From contig CACBXG010000004.1 of the NCBI GenBank assembly GCA_902543145.1, forward strand, positions 46,637 through 110,636: DNA of 64,000 nucleotides, written 5' to 3'. Made by a program: the position numbers and the translations under genes. The DNA comes from an uncultured SAR116 cluster alpha proteobacterium (GTDB lineage: Bacteria; Pseudomonadota; Alphaproteobacteria; Puniceispirillales; Marisalimonadaceae). Below, piece by piece: positions 9,714 to 18,315 of this stretch (its first letter is position 1; the number at the start of each line of letters is the position of its first letter). The notes under the pieces were generated by a model. It saw only the letters and a program-made list of their open reading frames with translations, made no database searches and was not told where the DNA came from.

Positions 9714-10649
9714 CTAATTTACTTCTGAAATTAGAGATTTTCCTTCGAAGTAATTTATTATGTTATCAAATACAAGCTGACCCATTGCATTTCTTGTCTC
9801 AACTGTGCCAGACGCAATATGAGGTAACAAAACTGTATTTTTCAGTTTCATCAATTTTTCAGGGATATTTGGTTCATTTGTATAAACATCTAATCCGGCA
9901 GCCAATATCAAATTATTCTCTAGACAATGTATTAATTCATCTTGATCGATAACCGATCCCCTAGCCACATTGATAAGTACGCCATTTTCTCCAAGATTAT
10001 TTAGAACATCTTTATTAATTAACTTTTCTGTTTCTTTTCCACCAGGTGTAATTATACAAAGTGTATCAACTTCTTTTGCTAATTCTTTCAAATCGCTGTA
10101 GAATCTATACTTTACATCTTTTTTATTTCTTGAATGATACGAAATTTCACAATTAAATGCTTCTGCCCTTTTAGCTATAGCTTTACCAATTCTTCCCATT
10201 CCAACTATTCCTAGCTTGGTTCCTGTAAACTTTTTAGTTAGTGGAAAATCACCCTCAATCCATTTGTTGTTTCTTGCAAAACTGTCAGCCTCAACGATTT
10301 TTTTGTAAACACATAGCATTAATGCGATAGCTGTATCAGCTACCTCATCATTAAGAACTTCTGGTGTATTGGTGACTTTTATTGCTAAACTTTTAGCAAA
10401 ATTAACATCAATAGCATCATACCCTACACCATAACACGCTATAATTTTTAAATTAGGCATACTTTTCATTAAATCAGGGGTAATTTTATAACCTCCCATG
10501 ACTGCTATTGCGTCAATATCTTCTCTAACTTCAAATAAATAATTATCTTCATCTTTTTGTTTCCATAACTTATGTGTGTTAAAGTTTTGATCAGCAAGCG
10601 AAACAAAATATTCTGGCATTTCGGTCATTATTAGTAAGTTTTTTTTCAT
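9714..10649 (-). CDS. D-isomer-specific 2-hydroxyacid dehydrogenase (glyoxylate/hydroxypyruvate reductase type)
   Basis: 311 residues with the full D-2-hydroxyacid dehydrogenase layout. The NAD loop is GIVGMGRIGKAIA, the catalytic Arg lies in NVARGSVIDQDELIHCL, Glu in DVYTNEPN and His in LLPHIASGT. The likely reaction is NAD(P)H-dependent reduction of hydroxypyruvate or glyoxylate, or a related 2-oxoacid, in the cytoplasm. It follows the KdgK-like gene on the minus strand with 13 bases between, suggesting an operon that handles keto-acid intermediates. Convergent with the LtnD-like gene, eight bases apart. Confidence 0.83.
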   Translation of the reverse strand: MKKNLLIMTEMPEYFVSLADQNFNTHKLWKQKDEDNYLFEVREDIDAIAVMGGYKITPDLMKSMPNLKIIACYGVGYDAIDVNFAKSLAIKVTNTPEVLNDEVADTAIALMLCVYKKIVEADSFARNNKWIEGDFPLTKKFTGTKLGIVGMGRIGKAIAKRAEAFNCEISYHSRNKKDVKYRFYSDLKELAKEVDTLCIITPGGKETEKLINKDVLNNLGENGVLINVARGSVIDQDELIHCLENNLILAAGLDVYTNEPNIPEKLMKLKNTVLLPHIASGTVETRNAMGQLVFDNIINYFEGKSLISEVN

Positions 10650-10662
10650 TCAAAATATCCCT

Positions 10663-11598
10663 TTATATACTTAATTTAGGCATCTGATTTTTTTTGATAA
10701 TCGCCCCTTTATATTTGATGACTTCTCTGGTGACAGCATGAGATTTTAATATAATTTCTTCAATGCTAGTATTTTTACCATTGTTCATCAATGCCAAGAA
10801 TGAGCCGTTGAAAGCATCTCCTGCAGCAGTTGTATCTACAACCTCACCATGCGGAACAGTAATGGATTTTATATCTTGATCAAGGTTTTTAAATATGATT
10901 GAATTTTTATATCTCAATAAAATCAGATTTTTTTCATTATTCAATAGATTAAAGATTTCATTTGGTGTTTTAATCTTAAATAGATCTTTAACATCATCAT
11001 AAGAGACAAAATTAATATTTACATAATTATTAATTTCTATAAATAGTGATTGAGATCTATTTTTGTCATAATGTAGTTGATGTCTAAAATTAAAATCAAA
11101 AGCACAAACATCAGCTGTAGCTCCAACCTTAATTAGTTGTTGTTTTTGATTTTCATCAAGTATGCCAGCAGAAATACCGGAGTAATAAAAAATATCTGAG
11201 TTGCTTATATTATCTAAGAGATGCTTTCCTTTTAATCCAAAAAAAATATTTTTAGATGGTGATTGATCTCTCCAATAGGAAAAGCTTCGTTCTCCTTTTT
11301 CATTGATTTCAATAGAATATAATCCTGGCGGATTTTTTCCATCTGTCCTAATAAGATCACAATTAAGTTTTTCAATTTTGAATCTCTCGATCATTTTCTT
11401 AGAAAAACTATCTTTTGAAAGAGCTGTGCAGTAAAAAGTATTGGTTTCCTTATTTGTTAATCGTGAAAAATAAACTGCAGAATTATAAGTATCACCTCCA
11501 AAATTAATCTCCATCAGTGAATTTGAATTTCCTAAAGAGGATATATCACCGTTTAGCTCAATCATGCATTCCCCTAAAAAGATAGCTTTTTTCTGCAT
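10663..11598 (-). CDS. kdgK: PfkB-family kinase, 2-dehydro-3-deoxygluconokinase
   Basis: 311 residues of the ribokinase/PfkB fold. GECMIELNG at the N-terminus and NFGGDTYNSAVYFSRL match KdgK enzymes. The C-terminal DTTAAGDAFNGSFLA carries the anion hole and catalytic Asp. It phosphorylates 2-keto-3-deoxygluconate to KDPG, which the Eda at 2.4-3.0 kb would split. The protein is AT-driven in composition (many Asn, Lys, Ile), like its neighbours. First gene of a two-gene minus-strand operon with the hydroxyacid dehydrogenase. A role as substitute for the missing 3-oxo-tetronate kinase is imaginable but unsupported. Confidence 0.82.
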   Translation of the reverse strand: MQKKAIFLGECMIELNGDISSLGNSNSLMEINFGGDTYNSAVYFSRLTNKETNTFYCTALSKDSFSKKMIERFKIEKLNCDLIRTDGKNPPGLYSIEINEKGERSFSYWRDQSPSKNIFFGLKGKHLLDNISNSDIFYYSGISAGILDENQKQQLIKVGATADVCAFDFNFRHQLHYDKNRSQSLFIEINNYVNINFVSYDDVKDLFKIKTPNEIFNLLNNEKNLILLRYKNSIIFKNLDQDIKSITVPHGEVVDTTAAGDAFNGSFLALMNNGKNTSIEEIILKSHAVTREVIKYKGAIIKKNQMPKLSI

Positions 11599-11720
11599 TT
11601 CATAAGTATCCTTAAGATATAAATTTTATGGTTACTATAATTATTAAAATGTAATAATTTACTCAATCTTTATTTTAAAATATATTTATTGTAGAGTAAC
11701 TTAGGAAAATATGAGGTTTA

Positions 11721-13136
11721 TTGGTGACAATCTTAGATATAAACAACAACTCATTTTATAATAAATTTGATTATAATGTTGAAAAAGCTATAGAGGCATT
11801 GAAAAAAGAATTTGGTCAACAATTTTCAATATCTAAATCCGTTCGTGAACAACATACTAGCACAACTACAGTTCATACACCCGAACTACCTGATGGTGTT
11901 GTTTTTGCATATAGTAAGGAAGATGTTCAAAAAACTGTAAAAATTTGTCACGAACATGGTTGCCCAATTATCCCCTTTGGTGCAGGTTCTTCTCTGGAGG
12001 GGCACCTAAATGCCAATTTTGGTGGGATCTCAATAGATATGAACAATCTCAATAATATTATAGAAGTTCACCCTGAAGATTCTACTGTTGTAGTACAACC
12101 TGGTGTAACAAGAGAACAACTTAATACATATCTAAGAGATACAGGTTTATTTTTTCCTATTGATCCTGGTGCGAATGCTTCAATTGGTGGAATGACATCT
12201 ACACGAGCTTCTGGAACAAATGCTGTTCGTTATGGTACAATGAAAGACAATGTTTTATCTCTTGAAGTTGTTATGCCAAATGGTGAGATAATAAAAACTG
12301 CCAGTAGAGCAAGAAAAACTTCAGCTGGATATGATTTAACAAGATTAATTGTTGGTTCTGAAGGAACTTTGGGTGTAATTACTGAAATTACTCTTAAACT
12401 TTATGGTATACCTGAGGAAATTGGAGCTGGCAGGTGCACGTTCCCTTCTGTTAAAGATGCAACTGATGCAGTTATCATGACGATACAAGCTGGTATACCA
12501 GTAGCTAGAATTGAACTATTAGACATTGCACAAGTTAAAGCAGTTAATAATTATTCTAAATTGAGTTTACCAGAATCACCCTTGTTGCTTTTAGAGTTTC
12601 ATGGAAGCAAATCTTCTGTTAAGGAGCAGTCAGAATTATTTAACGAGATTTCTAAAGATTTTGGAGGGAATAATTTTGAGTGGAATGCTAATATTGAAGA
12701 AAGAAATAAATTATGGAAAGCCAGGCATGATGTCTATTATGCTGTAAAAGCATGTAGACCAGAGGCAGATTATATTGCAACAGACGTGTGTGTACCTATT
12801 TCAAGACTCTCGGAATGCATTACAGAAACCATTGAAGATATGGAGCAAAATAAATTATTTGGTCCTATTGTTGGTCATGTTGGAGACGGTAATTTTCATG
12901 TTCAACTAATGATTGATCCCAAAGACCAGAATGAAATTGATGTTGCGAATGGTTTCTTAGAAAGATTAGCTCATAGAGCAATTAGTATGGATGGCACATG
13001 TACTGGTGAACATGGTGTAGGGCAGGGTAAAAAACAGTATCTAATTGAGGAGCTAGGTTCTGCGGTAAATTTTATGAAATTAATTAAGGAAGAATTAGAC
13101 CCCAAAGGTATTATGAATCCCGGAAAAATTTTGTAG
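11721..13136 (+). CDS. FAD-binding oxidase, D-lactate dehydrogenase (cytochrome)/GlcD type, copy 1
   Basis: About 471 residues. The N-terminal FAD_binding_4 (PCMH) domain shows PIIPFGAGSSLEGH, VQPGVTREQLN and GANASIGGMTSTRASG with the FAD pyrophosphate contacts. The C-terminal FAD-oxidase domain holds HVGDGNFHVQ and GTCTGEHGVGQGK, the metal-binding His residues of D-2-hydroxyacid dehydrogenases such as Dld, GlcD and D-2-hydroxyglutarate dehydrogenase. It oxidises a D-2-hydroxyacid and passes electrons to the respiratory chain. Start is TTG at 11721 or GTG at 11724; tgagg precedes both, and GTG has the better spacing. A close paralogue follows 32 bases downstream. Confidence 0.85.
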   Translation: MVTILDINNNSFYNKFDYNVEKAIEALKKEFGQQFSISKSVREQHTSTTTVHTPELPDGVVFAYSKEDVQKTVKICHEHGCPIIPFGAGSSLEGHLNANFGGISIDMNNLNNIIEVHPEDSTVVVQPGVTREQLNTYLRDTGLFFPIDPGANASIGGMTSTRASGTNAVRYGTMKDNVLSLEVVMPNGEIIKTASRARKTSAGYDLTRLIVGSEGTLGVITEITLKLYGIPEEIGAGRCTFPSVKDATDAVIMTIQAGIPVARIELLDIAQVKAVNNYSKLSLPESPLLLLEFHGSKSSVKEQSELFNEISKDFGGNNFEWNANIEERNKLWKARHDVYYAVKACRPEADYIATDVCVPISRLSECITETIEDMEQNKLFGPIVGHVGDGNFHVQLMIDPKDQNEIDVANGFLERLAHRAISMDGTCTGEHGVGQGKKQYLIEELGSAVNFMKLIKEELDPKGIMNPGKIL

Positions 13137-13168
13137 AAATAAAATCGAATATTTTAGAGGCATTAAAT

Positions 13169-14581
13169 ATGGATGGTAATACTTCAATTTGGTCTTCGGA
13201 TAATTATGATCCTGTAAGTATCAAGTTATGTGTAAAAAAGTTAAAAGAAGAATTTGGACAGCAATTTTCAGATAGCCAGAGTATTTTAGAACAACACACT
13301 CATACAATGACAATACACGAATCTGAATTACCAAATGGTGTTGTATTTGTTGAAACAAAAGAGGATGTTCAAAAAGTTGTAAATATCTGTAAAGAATATA
13401 AGTGCCCAATTATACCATTTGGTGTTGGTTCTTCCTTCGAAGGGCATCTCAATGCACCTTTTGGTGGAATTTCTATTGATATGAATAATATGAACAAAAT
13501 ATTGAAGGTATATCAAGATGACCTTCTAGTTGTTGTTCAACCAGGTGTAACGAGAGAGCAGCTTAATACATACCTAAGAGACACAGGTTTATTTTTTCCA
13601 ATTGATCCAGGGGCAAATGCCTCAATAGGTGGAATGACTGCTACACGAGCCTCAGGAACAAATGCAGTTCGGTATGGTACAATGAAAGACAATGTCATAG
13701 CTTTGGAAGTTGTTACACCAGACGGTCAGATAATTAAAACAGCAAATAAGGCAAGGAAAAGTTCTGCCGGATATGACTTAACAAGGCTAATGGTTGGTTC
13801 TGAAGGGACTTTGGGTATAACGACAGAAATTACTCTCAAACTCTATGGTATCCCAGAAGTTATAGCTGGTGGAAGAGTAAGTTTCCCAACAGTAAAAAAT
13901 GCAACTGATGCGGTTATTATGACTATTCAAGCTGGTATCCCTGTTGCTAGAATAGAATTTATGGATACAGCACAGGTAAAGGCTGTTAATAATTACTCCA
14001 AAACAAATCTTCCTGAAGCTCCATTGTTGTTGGTAGAATTTCATGGAAGTCAATCATCTGTTGATGAACAGTCGGAGTTATTTGGAGAGATATCATCTGA
14101 TTTTGGAGGTAAAGATTTTGAATGGACTTCTAACAATGAGGACAGAAATAAATTATGGAAAGCAAGGCATGATGCGTATTGGTCATGTAGAGCTGTAAGG
14201 CCAGAGGCAGAACTTTATTCTACGGATGTCTGCGTACCTATTTCAAAATTATCGGATTGCATCACAGAAACTATTGAGGATATGGAACAAAATGAATTAA
14301 TAGGTCCAATAGTAAGTCACGCAGGAGATGGAAATTTTCACGTTGCACTCTTAATTGATAAAAATAACAAAAATGAGTTAGATAAGTTAGATGAATTTTT
14401 AGTAAGAATATCTGAGAGAGCTATAAGAATGGATGGCACATGCACAGGTGAACATGGAGTTGGCCAAGGTAAAAGAAAATATATGCTTAAAGAGTTAGGT
14501 AATGCTGTAAATGTTATGAAAAGTGTAAAAGAAGCTTTTGATCCTCATAAAATAATGAACCCAGGAAAACTTTTCCTATAA
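13169..14581 (+). CDS. FAD-binding oxidase, D-lactate dehydrogenase (cytochrome)/GlcD type, copy 2
   Basis: 470 residues, colinear with the preceding gene and clearly more than two-thirds identical by eye, so this is a tandem duplication. The FAD motifs (PFGVGSSFEGH, QPGVTREQLN, GANASIGGMTATRASG) and the C-terminal metal site (HAGDGNFHVALL, GTCTGEHGVGQGK) are kept. Differences concentrate in the first 60 residues and around the active-site strand before HxGDGNFH (VGHV in copy 1, VSHA here), which could mean different 2-hydroxyacid substrates. ATG at 13169 has agagg about ten bases upstream. It ends 83 bases before the LysE-family exporter. Confidence 0.85.
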   Translation: MDGNTSIWSSDNYDPVSIKLCVKKLKEEFGQQFSDSQSILEQHTHTMTIHESELPNGVVFVETKEDVQKVVNICKEYKCPIIPFGVGSSFEGHLNAPFGGISIDMNNMNKILKVYQDDLLVVVQPGVTREQLNTYLRDTGLFFPIDPGANASIGGMTATRASGTNAVRYGTMKDNVIALEVVTPDGQIIKTANKARKSSAGYDLTRLMVGSEGTLGITTEITLKLYGIPEVIAGGRVSFPTVKNATDAVIMTIQAGIPVARIEFMDTAQVKAVNNYSKTNLPEAPLLLVEFHGSQSSVDEQSELFGEISSDFGGKDFEWTSNNEDRNKLWKARHDAYWSCRAVRPEAELYSTDVCVPISKLSDCITETIEDMEQNELIGPIVSHAGDGNFHVALLIDKNNKNELDKLDEFLVRISERAIRMDGTCTGEHGVGQGKRKYMLKELGNAVNVMKSVKEAFDPHKIMNPGKLFL

Positions 14582-14664
14582 TATTGCATTAACATCATTC
14601 ATAGTATGGTTAACAGGTTATTTTTCATTAAGTTCAAGGTGTAGAGAAACTTCTACAAGTTCAG

Positions 14665-15267
14665 ATGATTACATACATAATTATTAGTTTTTTAATGATG
14701 GTTACTCCTGGCCCAGGTGTATTATCATTAGCTGGTGTTGGTGCAGGCTTTGGTTGGAAAGTTGGTATGATGTACCTCATTGGTTTATTTTTTGGAACTA
14801 ATGGAGTTGCACTATTAGTAGTTTTAGGCTTTAAACAATTTTTATTTGAGATTGATGGTGTTGAAATTACTTTCTTGCTTCTTTCTTTATCTTATTTATC
14901 TTTTCTATCTTGGCGAATAGCTACGTCTGACAACAAAACTGGGTTTAAGCAGAGTTTTAAAGCACCTAGATTGTATGAAGGTATTTTTTTACAATTTGTT
15001 AATCCTAAAGCTTATGTTGTGCAAGGTCATTTGTTTGTAGTTTTATCTCTGGGACTGGCATCATTCAATATTGAAATTATTGTAAAATTTATCATTGTTA
15101 ATTCTATTTGGATACCAATACATTTATTATGGCTTTGGTTAGGAATAAGTTTAAAAAAATGGTCATTAGGTGTTAATAAACAAATTTGGGTAAATAGGGG
15201 AATGGGCTTGGCTTTGTTTGCAGTTGTTGTCCTTTCTGCTTTCATGGAATTAAATTCAGAGATATAA
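14665..15267 (+). CDS. LysE/RhtB-family export protein
   Basis: 200 residues, almost entirely hydrophobic, with five to six predicted membrane segments. The N-terminal MMVTPGPGVLSLAGVGAGFG is the hallmark PGP motif of the LysE/RhtB superfamily, and LQFVNPKAYVVQGHLF matches the conserved NPK motif of the central segments. Family members export amino acids or related small metabolites from the cytoplasm; the substrate here is unknown. It follows the FAD oxidase pair on the same strand. A small hairpin (tgtaga/tctaca) lies just upstream of the ATG. Confidence 0.85.
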   Translation: MITYIIISFLMMVTPGPGVLSLAGVGAGFGWKVGMMYLIGLFFGTNGVALLVVLGFKQFLFEIDGVEITFLLLSLSYLSFLSWRIATSDNKTGFKQSFKAPRLYEGIFLQFVNPKAYVVQGHLFVVLSLGLASFNIEIIVKFIIVNSIWIPIHLLWLWLGISLKKWSLGVNKQIWVNRGMGLALFAVVVLSAFMELNSEI

Positions 15268-15499
15268 AATGATCAAATATTAATCACCTACTAATTTGGC
15301 TATTTTTTTTGCTCAAATTTTTGGCAAATATATTCTTTGTTTTTTGGTTAATAAAATAGATCACGACTTATTTAACGATTCGACATACAAAAATTAAATG
15401 TTCAATGAACTCCCCCGTTTAATTGTACTCAAACTAATACATTCCTCCCTAGTGATTAGTTTAAATTAGGTGCAGAGGATCTCCTTAAAATCCTCACCA
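15268..15499. other. Non-coding spacer between convergent genes with inverted repeats
   Basis: This 232-base spacer separates the LysE-family gene and the convergent SDR gene. AAACTAAT (15431-15438) and ATTAGTTT (15455-15462) form a perfect 8-base inverted repeat with a 16-base loop. GAGGAT (15475-15480) pairs with ATCCTC (15490-15495). Either could help end SDR transcripts running leftward, but neither is followed by a clear T-run. I see no credible gene here. Confidence 0.35.
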
Positions 15500-16234
15500 T
15501 TAATATGTTGCTCTACCTCCTGATATGTCAAAAACTCCAGCTGTAGTAAAACTATTCTCCCTACTACCTAAGAAAGCAATTAAAGAAGCAATCTCATCAA
15601 CGGTTACGAACCGTTTTCTTGGTATTTTAGACAGCATGTAATCAATAAATTCTTGTGATACTTGATCAAGTATTCTTGTTTTTGCCGTTGCAGGAGTAAT
15701 ACAATTAACTGCAATATCTTGATCAGCCGTTTCTTTTCCAAGAGATTTAGTTAATCCAATAACAGCAGCCTTTGATGCTGAGTAAGCAGGAGCATTAGGG
15801 TTGCCTTCTTTTCCGGCAATAGATGCTATATTAATAATCCTACCATATCCGTTTTCTCGCATAGTTTTAACAACATATTTGTTGCAATAAAACACACCAT
15901 TAACATTTACGTTGAAAACTTTTGACCACTCTTCAACTGGATAGTCCCATGTTGAAAAGGTCGGACCTGCTATACCTGCACTACATACTAATATGTCAAT
16001 TTTTTTTAGCTGGTTAATTGTTTCAGCCGTAGCTTGTTCTACAACTTTATTATCAGTTTGATCAACTTCTAAAAAATGGCAATTAAGATCTTTTGCAGCG
16101 TCCATACCCAACTTTTTATCAACATCCCAAATCATAACTTCACAGCCATCATTAATAAATCTTTTTGCAGTTGCTAGTCCAATCCCTTGAGCTCCACCAG
16201 TAATAATTGCAGTTTGTCCATTAAAATTAGCCAT
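15500..16234 (-). CDS. Short-chain dehydrogenase/reductase (FabG-like)
   Basis: 244 residues from ATG at 16234, chosen because aggggg lies six bases upstream; a GTG two codons earlier is the alternative. Motifs are TGGAQGIGLA (nucleotide loop), WDVDK after strand 2 (Asp suggests NAD), CSAGIAGP, ASIAGKEGNPNAPAYSASKAA with the catalytic Ser-Tyr-Lys, and the terminal GVFDISGGRATY. Members of this group oxidise or reduce hydroxy/keto groups in sugars and acyl thioesters. Neighbouring acid-sugar genes favour a polyol or sugar substrate over fatty-acid synthesis. It is transcribed alone. Confidence 0.8.
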   Translation of the reverse strand: MANFNGQTAIITGGAQGIGLATAKRFINDGCEVMIWDVDKKLGMDAAKDLNCHFLEVDQTDNKVVEQATAETINQLKKIDILVCSAGIAGPTFSTWDYPVEEWSKVFNVNVNGVFYCNKYVVKTMRENGYGRIINIASIAGKEGNPNAPAYSASKAAVIGLTKSLGKETADQDIAVNCITPATAKTRILDQVSQEFIDYMLSKIPRKRFVTVDEIASLIAFLGSRENSFTTAGVFDISGGRATY

Positions 16235-16369
16235 AAACACCCCCTGTATTTGATTTGGTTGAATTATAAGAATATATTAACAATAGATATATTTCATATA
16301 AACACTTATAGTGTTTTATATCGTTCAACTATCCAATGCTAGAAAAATTTTAACAATAGAGGAAGTTTG

Positions 16370-16846
16370 ATGGAAATATTTCACATAGTCATTATTGGAA
16401 TTGTATCTTGTCTTGCAATGGATATGTGGCAGAGGCTACTTAAATTATTATATGATATAAATCCTTCTGATTGGGGTGTGGTTGGAAGATGGTTTTTATT
16501 AGTAATGTCTAGAGGAAAAATTTATAATCCTACTATCGATGAAGAAGATCCAATTAAAAATGAATTAATAATTGGCTGGATGGTTCATTATTCCGTTGCA
16601 ATTATGTATTCAGTATTTTTTTTTATTTCATTAGAATATGAAATATGTAGTGCATCTCTTATGAATGGCATTATTTTTGGTTTGATAAGTGTAATTGTTC
16701 CTTGGTTTTTTTTTATGCCAGCTTTAGGTAAAGGTTTATTAGGAACAAAGACACCGTCACCACTTATGGCTTGTTCATTAGCAGTTGGAAGTCATATTGC
16801 TATAGGTGCACCTATCGGTGGATTTTATCAGATATTTGGTTACTAA
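16370..16846 (+). CDS. DUF2938-family membrane protein
   Basis: 158 residues from ATG at 16370 (gagg about six bases upstream). About four hydrophobic segments are visible. The pattern GIVSCLAMDMWQRL near the N-terminus, WGVVGRWFL, GWMVHYSVAIMYSVFF and PWFFFMPALGKGLLGTKTPSP matches the DUF2938 family of small bacterial inner-membrane proteins, whose function is not known. It precedes otnC by 28 bases on the same strand and so may be transcribed with the tetronate genes, but no functional link is evident. Confidence 0.65.
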   Translation: MEIFHIVIIGIVSCLAMDMWQRLLKLLYDINPSDWGVVGRWFLLVMSRGKIYNPTIDEEDPIKNELIIGWMVHYSVAIMYSVFFFISLEYEICSASLMNGIIFGLISVIVPWFFFMPALGKGLLGTKTPSPLMACSLAVGSHIAIGAPIGGFYQIFGY

Positions 16847-16874
16847 ATTAAGATATACGTATTGAGTATAAAAA

Positions 16875-17522
16875 ATGAATGAAAATAAATTAAGAGAGCA
16901 AATATGTTTATTAGCAACTTCTATCTTTGATAGAGGATTAACACATGGTTCAACGGGAAATATTTCAGTACGTTTGGATGATAATAATATATTAGTAACT
17001 CCGTCTGGATCCTCTTTTGGAAGACTGGATCCTAACCAAATAGTAAAAGTTTCAAAATCTGGTGAAATTACTGGTTCTACAACACCTACTAAAGAGTTGC
17101 CACTTCATCAGGCTTTTTATGAAACAAGAGGCATGAAATCTGGCGCAGTAGTACACCTTCATTCTACGTATTCAGTCGCTTTATCAATGATGCCTGGAAT
17201 TAATGAAGATAATGTTTTACCCTCATATACACCTTACTCTGTCATGTTATTAGGAAAGGTAAAATTACTTCCTTTTTTCGTGCCAGGAGATCCTGCAATG
17301 GGTGATGCAATTAAAGGTCTTGCTGGAAAAAGATCTGCCGTTCTTCTTGCTAATCATGGTCCTGTTGTTTCTGGTAAAGATTTGGAATCAGCGGTTAATG
17401 CTGTTGAAGAATTAGAAGCTACTGCTAAACTAGCTCTTATATTAAGAGGGTCAGATGCAATAGAATTAAAAACATCTCAAATAGATAAAATAGTGTCTAA
17501 ATTTAACATAGAATGGGATTAG
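16875..17522 (+). CDS. otnC: 3-oxo-tetronate 4-phosphate decarboxylase (class II aldolase family)
   Basis: 215 residues of the class II aldolase/adducin fold. GLTHGSTGNISVRL and VTPSGSSFGRLDP are typical of OtnC, and the zinc site is formed by HLHST and a later NHGPVVSG. OtnC decarboxylates 3-oxo-tetronate 4-phosphate to dihydroxyacetone phosphate. It lies four bases upstream of the isomerase OtnI, the standard pairing of the tetronate pathway. The usual third partner, the DUF1537 kinase OtnK that makes its substrate, is absent from this operon and from the window. Confidence 0.85.
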   Translation: MNENKLREQICLLATSIFDRGLTHGSTGNISVRLDDNNILVTPSGSSFGRLDPNQIVKVSKSGEITGSTTPTKELPLHQAFYETRGMKSGAVVHLHSTYSVALSMMPGINEDNVLPSYTPYSVMLLGKVKLLPFFVPGDPAMGDAIKGLAGKRSAVLLANHGPVVSGKDLESAVNAVEELEATAKLALILRGSDAIELKTSQIDKIVSKFNIEWD

Positions 17523-17526
17523 GACA

Positions 17527-18294
17527 ATGTATAAATTTTCGGCTAATTTAGGTCTTTTATGGACAGAAATGTCTCAAATCGACGCTATATATAAAGCTAA
17601 AGATAAAGGGTTTGATGCAGTAGAATTTCAGTTTCCTTATCAATATGATTCTCGAGAAATTAAAAAAGCATTGGATGATGTAAACTTACCTGTTATAGGT
17701 ATTAATACAATTAAAGGTAATATTGAAAAAGGTGATAATGGTCTATTAGCTGTACCTTCAAGGGTGTCCGAGGCAAGAGACGCACTATTACAAGCATTTG
17801 AGTATGCAACAGTAATTAAATCAAAAAACATTCATGCAATGGCAGGCGTCACAGATTTATCAACAAAATCTCTTGTGACTTTTATTGATAATTTAAAATT
17901 TGCAAAAGAATTGGTCAAAGAAAGTAATATCGGTTTAGTCATTGAACCTTTAAACCTAAATGATAATCCAGGATATTTTTTAACAAGAGTGGAGCAGGCT
18001 AAGGAGATATGTGAGCTTGTAGGTTCTGATAGTATAAAAATTATGTTTGATTTTTATCATGTTCAAATCAATCAAGGTAATGTCATAAATAGATTTGCAG
18101 ATAATTTACCTTTCATTGGTCATGTGCAGATAGCTTCAGTAAAGGGTAGATCTGAACCAGACAAAGGTGAATTAGATTTTTCTTACATTATTCCAGAAAT
18201 TTATAAAATAGGTTACAAAGGGCTGATTGGAGCAGAATATAAGCCAAGAACCACGACTGATGAAGGAATTGCTTGGATGGATAATTTTAAATAA
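17527..18294 (+). CDS. otnI: 2-oxo-tetronate isomerase (hydroxypyruvate isomerase-like)
   Basis: 255 residues with the xylose-isomerase-like TIM-barrel pattern of the Hyi/OtnI family. The N-terminus FSANLGLLWTEM and GFDAVEFQFPY, central IEPLNLNDNPGYFL, FDFYHVQINQGN and C-terminal GAEYKP supply the conserved metal-ligand Glu, Asp and His. OtnI interconverts 2-oxo- and 3-oxo-tetronate. Adjacent to otnC (four-base gap), it links the DenD and LtnD products to the decarboxylase. Hydroxypyruvate isomerase activity is the main alternative, but the OtnC neighbour makes OtnI likelier. Confidence 0.85.
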   Translation: MYKFSANLGLLWTEMSQIDAIYKAKDKGFDAVEFQFPYQYDSREIKKALDDVNLPVIGINTIKGNIEKGDNGLLAVPSRVSEARDALLQAFEYATVIKSKNIHAMAGVTDLSTKSLVTFIDNLKFAKELVKESNIGLVIEPLNLNDNPGYFLTRVEQAKEICELVGSDSIKIMFDFYHVQINQGNVINRFADNLPFIGHVQIASVKGRSEPDKGELDFSYIIPEIYKIGYKGLIGAEYKPRTTTDEGIAWMDNFK

Positions 18295-18315
18295 AAATTT
18301 TTAAAGGATTTTTAA

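Noticed and set aside
15400..15462. Small leader gene on the minus strand (AGGGAGGAATG followed by TAT TAG)
   Set aside because: It would encode two residues; it is more simply part of the loop of an inverted repeat.
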